A DNA stretch of 64,000 nucleotides from Glycomyces niveus (GTDB lineage Bacteria; Actinomycetota; Actinomycetes; Mycobacteriales; Micromonosporaceae), in the NCBI RefSeq assembly GCF_017592475.1, contig NZ_JAGFNP010000002.1, positions 62,001 to 126,000 of the forward strand, given 5' to 3'. Made by a program: the position numbers and the translations under genes. Each line of letters starts with the position of its first letter. Positions within the stretch are counted from its first letter, which is position 1. Shown here piece after piece: positions 1-8,496 of the stretch. The notes beneath the pieces are model-generated. The model was not told the origin of the DNA. It worked only from the letters and a program-made list of their open reading frames with translations, and did no database searches.

Positions 1-347
1 TCGTCGGGGACCTCGGGCAGGTCCATCAGCCCCTCCCACAGCAGCAGCCGGGTCAGCTCGGGGTGCGCGGAATGGTAGTCGTACACGTCCGCGGCGTAGT
101 CGCCGACCGCTTGCGGCCCTTCGATCTCGGTGAGCGGCACGGCCGCGGCGACCTTGTTCAGCTCGTCGGCGAGGACGGTGGCGAACAGCTGCGGCTTGTC
201 CCCGAAGTACGAGTAGAGCCGCTCCTTGTTGAGCCCGGCGCGGCGCGCGATCTTCTCCATCGTGGTGCCGTCGAGGCCGTGCGCGGCGAACTCCGCGACG
301 GCGGCGTCCTTGAGCTTGCGCTTGGTCTCAGCGGTGTTCCAGGCCAT
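1..347 (-). CDS. TetR family transcriptional regulator (partial, C-terminus outside window)
   Basis: Runs leftwards off the window edge, so only about 115 N-terminal residues are present. The reading on the minus strand gives a TetR helix-turn-helix at about residues 8-55, with the segments AEFAAHGLDGTTMEKIARRA and LYSYFGDKPQLFATVL that are typical of the family. The ligand-binding domain is mostly missing. An in-frame ATG at 359 would add four residues; neither start has a clear ribosome site. The gene is divergent from the secreted protein at 445, and two palindromes between them are its likely operators, so it probably represses itself and that neighbour. The ligand cannot be inferred. Confidence 0.88.
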   Translation of the reverse strand, partial: MAWNTAETKRKLKDAAVAEFAAHGLDGTTMEKIARRAGLNKERLYSYFGDKPQLFATVLADELNKVAAAVPLTEIEGPQAVGDYAADVYDYHSAHPELTRLLLWEGLMDLPEVPD

Positions 348-360
348 GCCGGGAAGCATA

Positions 361-425
361 TCCAACGGTTGCGTTGAAAGTCTACGGTCGATGTGCTTAT
401 ACTCAACTCCAACGTTTCCGTTGGA
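361..425. promoter_or_regulatory. Paired palindromic operators for the adjacent TetR regulator
   Basis: Two related inverted repeats: TCCAACG-N4-CGTTGAA at 361-378 (one mismatch) and a perfect TCCAACG-N4-CGTTGGA at 408-425. The first overlaps the -35 box of the rightward promoter and the second lies just after its likely transcription start, a classic layout for steric repression. Both lie between the divergent TetR gene and the gene at 445. That TetR is the binder is inferred from position. Confidence 0.75.
374..403 (+). promoter_or_regulatory. Sigma70-type promoter for the gene at 445
   Basis: A -35 TTGAAA (374-379) and a -10 TATACT (398-403) are separated by 18 bases, close to the actinobacterial housekeeping consensus. 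It sits between the two operators described for this region. Confidence 0.6.
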
Positions 426-444
426 TTCTGAAAGGAGCCGTCCG

Positions 445-1161
445 ATGGCCCGTCGAATCGCCACCGCCGTCGCGGTGGGCGCCGTGCTCGTCACCGTCGG
501 CACCGCAGCGGCCGTGTACGCCGCCAACGACACCGATCCCGAACCCGACCTTCCGGAGCCCGACATGCAGACCGCGATGCACCTGGAGACCGATGCGCTG
601 CAGGGCACCGGCCTGGAGATCCCGAAGGACTGGGCGATCGTCGACGTGCGCACCGAGCACCACGACGAGCGCGCGGTCACCGTCATACGCCACCAGCCCG
701 ACGAGATGCGCCTGGGCGGCCCGCACGCCACCGTCGTCGTCGACGCCGAGGGCACGATCCTCGGGTACACGCGCCTCACCGAGGAGGACGCCGGCGCGGC
801 GCTCCTCGACGAGGCCGAGGCTGAGCGGCACGCGCGGAACTTCCTGCGCGAGCTCGACCCGGGCTACCTCGAAGGGCTCTCGGTGAACTTCGTGCAGCGG
901 CACGACGAGGCGATCACGGCCGCCGACGGCACCGAGCTCACCGTCTCGGGCATGAAGGTCAAGTTCCACCACGACGGCGGCCTCTACGCCTGGGTCATCA
1001 TCGGCCCGGACGGGCGCGTCCTGACCTTCGAGCGCGACATCGCCTGGGACTCGGGGCAAGGCCGGCGCGGCACCCAGATGTGGCTCCACGACTCGTGGAT
1101 CGCGGCCTATGAGGGCACCGGGCCGCAGCCCGACGCGCCCTACGCGGTCGCGAAGCCCTAG
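445..1161 (+). CDS. Secreted or membrane-anchored PepSY-like protein, function unknown
   Basis: 238 residues. I chose the ATG at 445 because an AAAGGAG ribosome site (431-437) lies eight bases upstream; a longer frame exists but starts inside the divergent regulator. An N-terminal signal or anchor segment (residues about 5-27, ending TAAAVYAAND) is followed by an acidic linker. The rest has two stretches of the form VVVDAEGTILGYTRL and GPDGRVLTFERDI, which resemble the strand pattern of PepSY/YcdB repeats seen in extracytoplasmic proteins; this is fold-level resemblance only. It is probably controlled by the divergent TetR gene through the operators at 361-425. No enzyme motif was recognised. 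Confidence 0.8.
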   Translation: MARRIATAVAVGAVLVTVGTAAAVYAANDTDPEPDLPEPDMQTAMHLETDALQGTGLEIPKDWAIVDVRTEHHDERAVTVIRHQPDEMRLGGPHATVVVDAEGTILGYTRLTEEDAGAALLDEAEAERHARNFLRELDPGYLEGLSVNFVQRHDEAITAADGTELTVSGMKVKFHHDGGLYAWVIIGPDGRVLTFERDIAWDSGQGRRGTQMWLHDSWIAAYEGTGPQPDAPYAVAKP

Positions 1162-1181
1162 ACCTGCCAGGGGGTAGGAGG

Positions 1182-1213
1182 AAGCCGCGGGGAGGAGCGT
1201 CTCCCCGCGGCTT
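1182..1213. terminator. Bidirectional hairpin between convergent genes
   Basis: Twelve-base stem AAGCCGCGGGGA with an eight-base loop and its complement TCCCCGCGGCTT, lying between the ends of the genes at 445-1161 (+) and 1222-2427 (-). There is no long T run, as is usual in actinomycetes. Confidence 0.75.
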
Positions 1214-1221
1214 TCGCGTTG

Positions 1222-2427
1222 CTAGCCTTCGCGTTCGCGCAGGCCGGAGGACTCGAGGAAGTTCCGCAGCACCATCGCGGCGCCGCCGATGGCCGGGGCC
1301 TGCGAGACGTCCCCGGCGAGGTCGACCTGGACGGTGTGGACGTCCCGCATGAACACGGACCGGTCGAGCACCTCCTGGATCGCGTCCCGGTAGCGCGGGC
1401 CGAGGTCGGCGAAGGCCCGCCCGGCGAGCACGACGCGGCCGACGTCGAACATGTTCACCAGCGAGACGGTGCCGACCGCGAGCATCTGCGCCGAGACGTC
1501 GATGAGCGCGGCGGCGTCCGGGTCGCCCGCGAGCGCGGCCCGGCCGATGCGCATGAACGCGCCGAGCTGGTCGCCCTCGAGGTCGAGCCTGGCGGACAGG
1601 CCCGGGTGCTCCTTCGCGTCGCGCACCACCGCGTTCGGGCCGCCCACGAGTTCGAGGCAGCCGCGGTTGCCGCAGCCGCAGACCGTGCCGAGGGCGTCCA
1701 CGGAGATGTGCCCGAGCTCGACCCCGTTCGAGGTCACGCCCCGGTACGGGAACCCGTCGAGGATCACCCCCGAGCCGATGCCGCCTGACATGAACACGAC
1801 CGCGAAGCTCGACGCGGCGCTGTCCTGGGCCTGCACGCCGAGCCCGGCGGCGGTGGCGTCGTTCTCGATCCGCACCGGCAGGCCCGTGGCGGCCGCCAGC
1901 TCGGCCGCGAGCGGATACCCGCGCCACGCCGGCGCCGGGTACTCGGTGAGCAGGACGCCCGCGTCGCGGTCCTGCGGCCCGTGCGTGGCCAGCCCGATCC
2001 CGAGCACGCCCTCGCGCGGCACGCCCGAATCCGCTAGCAGCGCTTCGATCCTCGCCGCGTAGTCGAGGAGCACCGCCTTCGGCTCGCGGTCCCCGGACCC
2101 GGGCATGGCCGTCTGCGCCACGACTCTCCCGGCGAGGTCGACGACGACGCCGAGGGCCGTGTACCGGTCGAACTGGACGCCCACCATGTGCCGCGCGTCG
2201 GGCTGCAGCTCGAGGAGGCGCCGGGGCGTGCCGCGCGCCGAGCGGGCGGTGCCGACCTCGTGGACCATGCCGAGCGCGATGAGGCGGCGCACGGCGTGCG
2301 TCATGGTCGCCTGCGTCAGGCCGGTGGCCTCGGCGAGCTCCACGCGGCTGACGGTGGTGCGCTCCCTGACGAGGTCGAGCACCACGGCGAGCGTGGACAT
2401 CCGCGTGTCCGAGCCGAACGCCCTCAA
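1222..2427 (-). CDS. ROK family transcriptional regulator
   Basis: 401 residues. The start is a TTG at 2427, supported by an AGGAGG ribosome site five bases upstream. A winged helix-turn-helix (residues about 12-65, SRVELAEATGLTQATMTHAV) precedes a complete ROK sugar-kinase-like domain. The ELGH motif and the zinc motif CGCGNRGC are intact, so sugar binding is likely. It is the second of two ROK regulators in tandem; the other (2507-3715) is 79 bases upstream and closer to the transporter operon. The pair resembles XylR/NagC-type repressors released by a sugar. Likely effectors are the mannoside-type sugars handled by the divergent operon; this is inference. Confidence 0.92.
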   Translation of the reverse strand: MRAFGSDTRMSTLAVVLDLVRERTTVSRVELAEATGLTQATMTHAVRRLIALGMVHEVGTARSARGTPRRLLELQPDARHMVGVQFDRYTALGVVVDLAGRVVAQTAMPGSGDREPKAVLLDYAARIEALLADSGVPREGVLGIGLATHGPQDRDAGVLLTEYPAPAWRGYPLAAELAAATGLPVRIENDATAAGLGVQAQDSAASSFAVVFMSGGIGSGVILDGFPYRGVTSNGVELGHISVDALGTVCGCGNRGCLELVGGPNAVVRDAKEHPGLSARLDLEGDQLGAFMRIGRAALAGDPDAAALIDVSAQMLAVGTVSLVNMFDVGRVVLAGRAFADLGPRYRDAIQEVLDRSVFMRDVHTVQVDLAGDVSQAPAIGGAAMVLRNFLESSGLREREG

Positions 2428-2506
2428 GGCGACCTCCTGTGCCTGGCGCGGCCGCCCCCCGGCGACCGATCCGCACCACCATACTTGCCCCGCGGACTCG
2501 TTCCGA

Positions 2507-3715
2507 TCACGTTTCCGCCGACCTGCGCGCGCCCACCGGCATCGTCCGCAGCACGTGGAGCGCCCCGCCGATGGCCGCGGCCGTCTCGATGTTCGCGGCG
2601 AGGTGCACGACCGGGGGACTCAGCGTCCGCGAGAGCGCCCGCCGCTCGAGCTCGGCGGCGACGCGCGTCCGGTACAGCGGCCCGGCGGTGGCGAACGCGG
2701 GCCCGGCGAGCACGACCGTGTCGAGGTCGAAGAGGTTCACGAGCGTGACGGCGGCGCGGCCGATCCACTGCGCCGACCGCTCCAGCAGGGCCGTGGCCGC
2801 CCGGTCGCCGGAGCGCCAGGCGCGGGCGAGCCGTTCGAAGTCCGCGAGCGTGTCGGCCGGGTCGCCGCCGATGCCGAGCCGGTCGGCGAGGCCGGCGTCG
2901 GCGAGCGCCTGCTCCACGACCGCGCGCGGCCCGGCCTCGGCCTGCGCGCAGCCGCGGTTGCCGCAGAAGCACGGCGCCTCGCCGAGCGCGACATGGCCGA
3001 TCTCGACGGCGTTGGAGGCCCGGCCCCGGTAGTTCTCGCCGTCGACGACGACCCCGCCGCCGATGCCCGATCCCATGTAGACGAGGCCGAACGTGTCGGT
3101 CGGGACGGCCCCGGCCCACTGCTCGCCGAAAGCCGCCGCGGTGGCGTCGTTCTCCAGCAGGACCGGGATGCCGAGCCGGTCGGCGAGGGTCGCGGTGAGC
3201 GGGAACTCGAGCCAGGCCGGATCGGGCTGGACGGTGAGGAGCACGCCGCGGTCGCGGTCCTGCGGGCCGTGGGTGACGAGCCCGGCCCCGAGCACGCGCT
3301 CATCCGCGATCCTGTTGCGCCGCAAGAGCGCTTCCACCTCCTCGGCGAGTGCGGCGATGGTCGTCTCGGGCGGTTCGCCGCCCGAGCCGCGCAGGCTCGC
3401 GGCCGCGACGCGGCTCCCGGCGAAGTCGAGCACGACGATCGTGGCGGTGGTGCGGTCGACTTGGATGCCGACGGCGTACCACGCGGCGGGGTCGAGTTCG
3501 AGCAGCCGCCGGGGCTGGCCGCGGCCGCGCTGGTGGCCGCGGCCGATCTCGTGGACGAGCCCGGCGTCGATGAGGCGGCGCACGGTGTTGGTGATGGTCG
3601 CGGGGGTCAGCCCGGTGCGCTCGGCGAGCTCGACGCGGCTCAGCGTGCCCTGCGTGCGCAGCAGGTCGAGCAGGCGTCCGGCCGTCGTGACCCGGCCGGC
3701 GGCGGTGTCGGCCAT
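2507..3715 (-). CDS. ROK family transcriptional regulator, probable repressor of the divergent transporter operon
   Basis: 402 residues; an N-terminal helix-turn-helix (SRVELAERTGLTPATITNTV, about residues 25-45) is followed by a ROK domain with EIGH and the zinc cluster CFCGNRGC. The glutamate that usually follows the last zinc cysteine is Gln here (GCAQ), a small departure from the family pattern. The gene is divergent from the ABC transporter and beta-mannosidase operon starting at 3865, and the intervening 149 bases contain a consensus promoter and two inverted repeats. It and the ROK gene at 1222 are paralogues and may respond to different sugars at the same operators. Confidence 0.93.
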   Translation of the reverse strand: MADTAAGRVTTAGRLLDLLRTQGTLSRVELAERTGLTPATITNTVRRLIDAGLVHEIGRGHQRGRGQPRRLLELDPAAWYAVGIQVDRTTATIVVLDFAGSRVAAASLRGSGGEPPETTIAALAEEVEALLRRNRIADERVLGAGLVTHGPQDRDRGVLLTVQPDPAWLEFPLTATLADRLGIPVLLENDATAAAFGEQWAGAVPTDTFGLVYMGSGIGGGVVVDGENYRGRASNAVEIGHVALGEAPCFCGNRGCAQAEAGPRAVVEQALADAGLADRLGIGGDPADTLADFERLARAWRSGDRAATALLERSAQWIGRAAVTLVNLFDLDTVVLAGPAFATAGPLYRTRVAAELERRALSRTLSPPVVHLAANIETAAAIGGALHVLRTMPVGARRSAET

Positions 3716-3733
3716 GCGGTGCTCCTCCTCGGA

Positions 3734-3746
3734 CTGAACCGTTCAG
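3734..3746. promoter_or_regulatory. Perfect 13-base palindrome upstream of the ROK-controlled operon
   Basis: CTGAAC-C-GTTCAG, 19 bases upstream of the start of the ROK gene and 18 bases before the -35 box of the rightward promoter. It could be an operator for either ROK protein or an activator site. Confidence 0.45.
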
Positions 3747-3763
3747 CTGGGCGAAACTTCTTC

Positions 3764-3797
3764 TTGACACGTTTAATTTAACGCATTAATAATAAAC
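3764..3797 (+). promoter_or_regulatory. Promoter with overlapping AT-rich ROK-type operator
   Basis: A perfect -35 TTGACA (3764-3769), a 17-base spacer and a -10 TAATAA (3787-3792) drive the operon at 3865. The spacer and -10 are covered by an AT-rich imperfect inverted repeat with outer arms GTTTA and TAAAC (3771-3797), a base composition very unlike the surrounding DNA. AT-rich operators over the promoter core are typical of ROK repressors; assignment to the adjacent genes is inferred. Confidence 0.7.
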
Positions 3798-3864
3798 TCG
3801 GCGCCCGGAGCGGACGCCACCCCTCCCGTCCCGCGGGAACTCCGCCCGCGGTCCTGAAAGGACA

Positions 3865-5541
3865 ATGATGTCTCTCGATTTCCGGAAGCGGGGTGCCGCG
3901 GCGCTGCTCGCGGGCGCCGCCGCGCTCGGCCTGCTCGCCACCGGCTGCTCCTCGGGCGGCTCCGCCGGCGGCGACACCACGACGCTGGTCGCCTACACCG
4001 GCCAGGCCGGCGACTACCAGATCAACTTCAACCCCTTCTCGCCCTCCCGGATCGGCGCGCTCGGCACGATCTACGAGCCGCTGTTCTTCCACAACAAGGC
4101 CGAGGTCTCCGACCCGGTGCCGCTGCTGGGCACCGAATCCTCCTGGAGCGAGGACGGCACCGTGCTCTCGGTGACCCTCCGCGAGGGCGTCAAGTGGAGT
4201 GACGGCGAGGCGTTCACCGCCGACGACGTGGTCTTCACCTTCGACATGATCAAGAACAACCCCGCCATCAACACCGGCGGCTTCGACGGCACCGTCGCGG
4301 CCGTCGACGACACCCACGTCACCCTCACCTTCGCCGAGCCCTCGTTCGTGCGCGGGCCGGACCTCCTGAACACGCCGATCGTCCCCGAGCACCTGTGGAA
4401 GGACGTCAACCCGGCCGAGGACGTCATGGAGCAGCCCGTCGGCACCGGCGCGTGGCTCCTCGAGGACTTCAAGCCGCAGGCCTTCACCTACAAGGCCAAC
4501 CCCGACTACTGGGGCGGCGAGCCCGCCGTGAAGCAGATCCGCTTCCTCGCGCTCTCGGGCAACCAGGCCGGCGCCGACGCGGTCGCCGCGGGCACCATCG
4601 ACTGGCAGACCGGCCCGATCCCGGACATCCAGAACACGAACAAGAACTTCCCGAACTACGACGCCTACACCCAGGCGCAGAACCAGATGGTCCTCGCCAC
4701 CTGCTCGAGCGCCGAGATGGGTTGCGAAGGGCCGCAGACCGACCCGGCCGTGCGCCAGGCGCTGTACTACGCGATGGACCGGTCGCAGATCAACAGCCTC
4801 GCGTTCATGGACACCGCCAGCGACATGTCGCCGACGTTCGCGCTGACCCCGAGCCAGGACTCGTTCGTCTCGGCCTCGGTCGCGGAGAAGACCGTGCCGA
4901 TGGAGCCCGACACCGCCGAGGCCGCCGAACTCCTCGAGGCCGCCGGCTGGACCATGGGCGACGACGGCGTCTACGCCAAGGACGGCGAGCGGCTCTCGCT
5001 CACCATCGAGGTCGTGACCGGCTGGACGGACTACATCACCGCCGTCGACACCATCACCTCGCAGGCCGCCGCGGCCGGCATCGAGATCAAGTCCGCGCAG
5101 TCGTCCTGGAACGAGTGGACGGACAAGAAGGGCAAGGGCAACTTCCAGCTCGCCATCGACTCGCTGTGGCAGGGCCCGATCGCCGACCCGTACTACCTGT
5201 ACGGCTACTTCTTCGAGTCCACCTCGGGCGCGAAGGTCGGCGAAGCCGCGGGCAACAACTACTCGCGCTACTCCAACCCGGTCGTGGACGAGGCGATGGC
5301 GGCGCTGGTGCAGCTGCCGCTCGACGACCCGGCCGCCCGTCAGCCGTACTTCGACGCCATCCAGGCCGAGATCGTGCGCGACATGCCGTACATCCCGATC
5401 CTGACCGGCGGCACGACGAGCGTCTGGAACACCGCGAAGTTCACCGGCTGGCCCTCCGACGACGACCTCTACGCCTTCCCGGCGGTCTGGTCGGCGATGG
5501 ACGCCGCCGAGATCTTCAAGCAGCTCGAGCCGAAGGGGTAG
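3865..5541 (+). CDS. ABC transporter substrate-binding lipoprotein, family 5 (oligopeptide/oligosaccharide type)
   Basis: 558 residues, usual length for the SBP_bac_5 family. The N-terminus has a lipoprotein signal ending LLATGCSS, so it should be lipidated on Cys about 28 and face outwards. The core FTADDVVFTFDMIKNNP segment and the C-terminal region with the IQAEIVRDMPYIPIL strand are typical. The ATG at 3865 follows GAAAGGA; a second ATG directly after it is equally possible. It heads an operon with two permeases, two ATPases and a beta-mannosidase. The last gene suggests that the ligand is a beta-mannoside or related oligosaccharide rather than a peptide; family 5 proteins are known to bind either. 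Confidence 0.94.
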   Translation: MMSLDFRKRGAAALLAGAAALGLLATGCSSGGSAGGDTTTLVAYTGQAGDYQINFNPFSPSRIGALGTIYEPLFFHNKAEVSDPVPLLGTESSWSEDGTVLSVTLREGVKWSDGEAFTADDVVFTFDMIKNNPAINTGGFDGTVAAVDDTHVTLTFAEPSFVRGPDLLNTPIVPEHLWKDVNPAEDVMEQPVGTGAWLLEDFKPQAFTYKANPDYWGGEPAVKQIRFLALSGNQAGADAVAAGTIDWQTGPIPDIQNTNKNFPNYDAYTQAQNQMVLATCSSAEMGCEGPQTDPAVRQALYYAMDRSQINSLAFMDTASDMSPTFALTPSQDSFVSASVAEKTVPMEPDTAEAAELLEAAGWTMGDDGVYAKDGERLSLTIEVVTGWTDYITAVDTITSQAAAAGIEIKSAQSSWNEWTDKKGKGNFQLAIDSLWQGPIADPYYLYGYFFESTSGAKVGEAAGNNYSRYSNPVVDEAMAALVQLPLDDPAARQPYFDAIQAEIVRDMPYIPILTGGTTSVWNTAKFTGWPSDDDLYAFPAVWSAMDAAEIFKQLEPKG

Positions 5542-5571
5542 CGGGGCCCGTCGCCCCCGAAGGAGAACCGC

Positions 5572-6561
5572 ATGAGCTACTTCCTGCGCAAAATCGGCTT
5601 CTACGCCGTCGCCCTGTGGGCCGCGCTGACGCTGAACTTCGCGATCCCGCGGATGCTCCCGGGCAACCCGGTCGACATCCTGCTGGCCAAGCTCCAGCAG
5701 CGCGGCGGCCAGATCACGCCCGAGACCAGGAAGGCGTATGCGCTCCTCCTCGGGGGCGACGACTCCCAGCCGCTGTGGCGGCAGTACCTCGACTACCTGG
5801 GCAACCTCTTCCAAGGGGACCTGGGCGTCTCGGTGAGCTACTACCCGGCGCCCGTGAGCGAGGTGATCGGCCAGTCCCTGCCGTGGACGGTGGTCCTCGT
5901 GGGGCTGGCGACGGTCATCGCCGCCGTCCTCGGCGTCGCGCTCGGCGCGTTCGTCGGCTGGAAGCCGGGCACCTGGCTCGACTCCCTCATCCCCGCGACG
6001 ACACTGCTCGCCGCCGTCCCGTACTTCTGGCTGGCGCTGCTGCTCACCTACCTGCTCGCCCGCGTCCTCGGCTGGTTCCCGCTGCAGGGCGGCTACGACG
6101 TGGTGCTCACCCCCGGCTGGAACCCCGAGTTCATCGCCTCGGCCATCCAGTACGGGTTCCTGCCCGCGCTCACCATCGTGCTCGCCTCCATCGGCGGCTG
6201 GCTCCTGGGCATGCGCAACATGATGGTCTCCACCCTCTCCGAGGACTACATCCTCACCGCCGAGGCGAAGGGGCTCTCCCCGCGGAAGATCCTGCGCTCC
6301 TACGCCTCCCGCAACGCGGTGCTGCCCTCGGTGGCGGGCTTCGCGATCTCGCTCGGCTTCGTCGTCTCGGGCTCGGTGATCACCGAGCAGGTCTTCTCCT
6401 ACCCCGGGATCGGCGGCCGCCTCCTCGGCGCGGTGTCCAACAACGACTACGCGCTCATGCAGGGGCTCTTCCTCTTCATCACCCTCGCCGTCCTCGGCGC
6501 CAACCTCGTGGTCGACCTGCTGTACGGCCTGATCGACCCGCGCACCCGCGCCCGGTCCTGA
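5572..6561 (+). CDS. ABC transporter permease, DppB/OppB type
   Basis: 329 residues with an N-terminal transmembrane helix (FYAVALWAALTLNFAIPRML) and five further helices. The EAA loop is visible near residues 215-240 (LTAEAKGLSPRKIL) and contacts the ATPases. It follows the binding protein after 30 bases with an AAGGAG ribosome site and forms the membrane channel with the permease at 6575. Confidence 0.95.
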   Translation: MSYFLRKIGFYAVALWAALTLNFAIPRMLPGNPVDILLAKLQQRGGQITPETRKAYALLLGGDDSQPLWRQYLDYLGNLFQGDLGVSVSYYPAPVSEVIGQSLPWTVVLVGLATVIAAVLGVALGAFVGWKPGTWLDSLIPATTLLAAVPYFWLALLLTYLLARVLGWFPLQGGYDVVLTPGWNPEFIASAIQYGFLPALTIVLASIGGWLLGMRNMMVSTLSEDYILTAEAKGLSPRKILRSYASRNAVLPSVAGFAISLGFVVSGSVITEQVFSYPGIGGRLLGAVSNNDYALMQGLFLFITLAVLGANLVVDLLYGLIDPRTRARS

Positions 6562-6574
6562 CGGGAGACGCCCC

Positions 6575-7612
6575 ATGACGAACCTGAAACCCTCCAGCGA
6601 GCCCTCGGTCGCCGACAGCGCCGAACTGCTCGCCGAGACCTCCGCCGAGGCGGGCCGCAAGCCGCGCGCGGGCTGGCGCATGCTCCTGCCCACCATGACC
6701 CCCTGGCTCGCGGTCGGACTCGGCCTCATCGCCGCCATCACCCTGTTCGGCCTCATCGGCCCGCTCTTCGTCGGCGACCCGCGGACCATCCGCGACATGG
6801 GCCTCACCCCGCCCTCCGCCGACTTCTGGCTCGGCACCACCCAGACCGGCCAGGACGTCCTCGCCCAGCTCGCCTACGCCACCCGCGGCTCGCTCCAGAT
6901 CGGCGTCATCGTCGGCCTCCTCGCCACCGCGCTCTCGGCGTTCTTCGGCATCTACGGCGCCTACCGCGGCCGCGTCGTCGACGAGGCGTTCTCCTTGTTC
7001 ACCAACGTGTTCCTGGTGATCCCCGGCCTCCCGCTGGTCATCGTGATCTCCGGGTTCGTCCCGGCCGAGAGCCGCGGACTGTGGACGATCGCCATCGTCC
7101 TGGCCGTCACCAGCTGGGCCGGCTCCGCCCGCGTCCTGCGCGCCCAGACCCTCTCGGTGCGCAACCGCGACTACGTGGCCGCCTCCCAGGTCTCCGGCGA
7201 ACGCCCCTGGCGGGTGATCGTCGTGGAGATCCTGCCGAACCTGCTCCCGGTCATCGCCTCCCAGTTCGTGTTCGCCGTCATCGCCGCGATCCTCGGCGAA
7301 GCGGGCCTTTCCTTCATCGGCCTCGGCGCCTCCAACTCCTCGACCCTCGGCACGATGCTCTTCTACGCCCAGAACGGGTTCGCGCTCTCACTCGGCGCCT
7401 GGTGGTGGTTCGTCCCGCCCGGACTCATCATCGCCCTCTTCGGCATGGGGCTCTCCCTCGTCAACTTCTCCATCGACGAGATCATCAACCCAAAGCTCAA
7501 GAACCTCCGGCTCCACCGCAAGCGGGCCCGCCGCGCGGCCCGCCTCGAACGCGAACTCGCCCAGGCCGCCCCGCAAGTGCCCTCCCAGCAGACCAAGGAG
7601 ACCGCGCGATGA
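6575..7612 (+). CDS. ABC transporter permease, DppC/OppC type
   Basis: 345 residues. A cytoplasmic N-terminal extension of about 45 residues leads into a first helix (LAVGLGLIAAITLFGLIGPL), then the family signature LGTTQTGQDVLAQLAYATRG at about residues 88-107 and five more helices. The EAA loop reads YVAASQVSGERPWRVI. The C-terminus is long, basic and helical (HRKRARRAARLERELAQ). It starts 13 bases after the DppB-type gene and overlaps the following ATPase by four bases. Confidence 0.95.
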   Translation: MTNLKPSSEPSVADSAELLAETSAEAGRKPRAGWRMLLPTMTPWLAVGLGLIAAITLFGLIGPLFVGDPRTIRDMGLTPPSADFWLGTTQTGQDVLAQLAYATRGSLQIGVIVGLLATALSAFFGIYGAYRGRVVDEAFSLFTNVFLVIPGLPLVIVISGFVPAESRGLWTIAIVLAVTSWAGSARVLRAQTLSVRNRDYVAASQVSGERPWRVIVVEILPNLLPVIASQFVFAVIAAILGEAGLSFIGLGASNSSTLGTMLFYAQNGFALSLGAWWWFVPPGLIIALFGMGLSLVNFSIDEIINPKLKNLRLHRKRARRAARLERELAQAAPQVPSQQTKETAR

Positions 7613-8496
7613 CCGCCGACCAGCGCCAGGCGGTGCTCACCGTCGAAGACCTCACCGTCGTCTACGAGACCGAGGCGCCGGTGACCGCCGTCAAGCACGC
7701 CGACCTCGTCCTCCACAAAGGAGAGATCCTCGGTCTCGCCGGCGAGTCCGGCTGCGGCAAGACCACCCTCGCCTACGCCGTCAACCGCCTCCACCGGCCC
7801 CCGGCCCGCATCGCCACCGGCCGCATCACCTTCCACGGCGACGACGGCGACACCGACATCCTCGCCCTCGACGACACCCGACTGCGCGCCTTCCGCTGGG
7901 AACGCCTCTCCATGGTCTTCCAAGGCGCCATGAACGCCCTCAACCCCGTCACCACCGTCCGCGCGCAACTCAAGGACACCCTCCTCGCGCACCGGCCCCG
8001 CATGTCCCGCAAGGAGATCCGCGAACGCTCCGAAGACGTCCTCACCCGCGTCGGCGTCGACCCCCGCCGTCTCGGCTCCTACCCCCACGAGCTCTCCGGC
8101 GGCATGCGCCAGCGCGTCATGATCGCCATGGCCATGCTCCTCGAACCCCAGATCATGATCATGGACGAGCCCACCACCGCCCTCGACGTCGTCGTCCAGC
8201 GCGACATCCTCCGCGAGATCGTGCGCCTGAGGGACGAACTCGACTTCGCCGTCATCTTCATCACCCACGACCTGCCGCTGCTCCTGGAGATCAGCGACCG
8301 CATCGCCGTCATGCTCGACGGCGAGATCGTCGAACTCGAGACCGCCGACCGCCTCTACCGCGACGCGCAGCACCCCTACACCCGCAAACTCCTCGGCTCC
8401 TTCCCGAGCCTCTCGGGAGCGCGCGGCGCGTTCATCCGCACCGGCGTCGACGAGACCGCCGAGACCGCCCCCGCACTGGAAGAGGAGCGAGCATGA
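7609..8496 (+). CDS. ABC transporter ATP-binding protein, DppD type
   Basis: 295 residues. The start is the ATG at 7609, which overlaps the previous stop as ATGA. Walker A GESGCGKTT (about residues 46-54), signature LSGGMRQRV, Walker B MIMDEPTTALD and the switch histidine ITHD are all intact, so it should hydrolyse ATP. The C-terminal segment YRDAQHPYTRKLLGSFP is the oligopeptide-transporter ATPase tail. It pairs with the ATPase at 8493 as a heterodimer on the permeases at 5572 and 6575. Confidence 0.95.
   Translation: MTADQRQAVLTVEDLTVVYETEAPVTAVKHADLVLHKGEILGLAGESGCGKTTLAYAVNRLHRPPARIATGRITFHGDDGDTDILALDDTRLRAFRWERLSMVFQGAMNALNPVTTVRAQLKDTLLAHRPRMSRKEIRERSEDVLTRVGVDPRRLGSYPHELSGGMRQRVMIAMAMLLEPQIMIMDEPTTALDVVVQRDILREIVRLRDELDFAVIFITHDLPLLLEISDRIAVMLDGEIVELETADRLYRDAQHPYTRKLLGSFPSLSGARGAFIRTGVDETAETAPALEEERA

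Noticed and set aside
3778..6840. Long open frame on the minus strand
   Set aside because: It is antisense to the binding protein and permease genes; its sequence is low-complexity (Arg/Gly/Val-rich) and it is a by-product of high GC.
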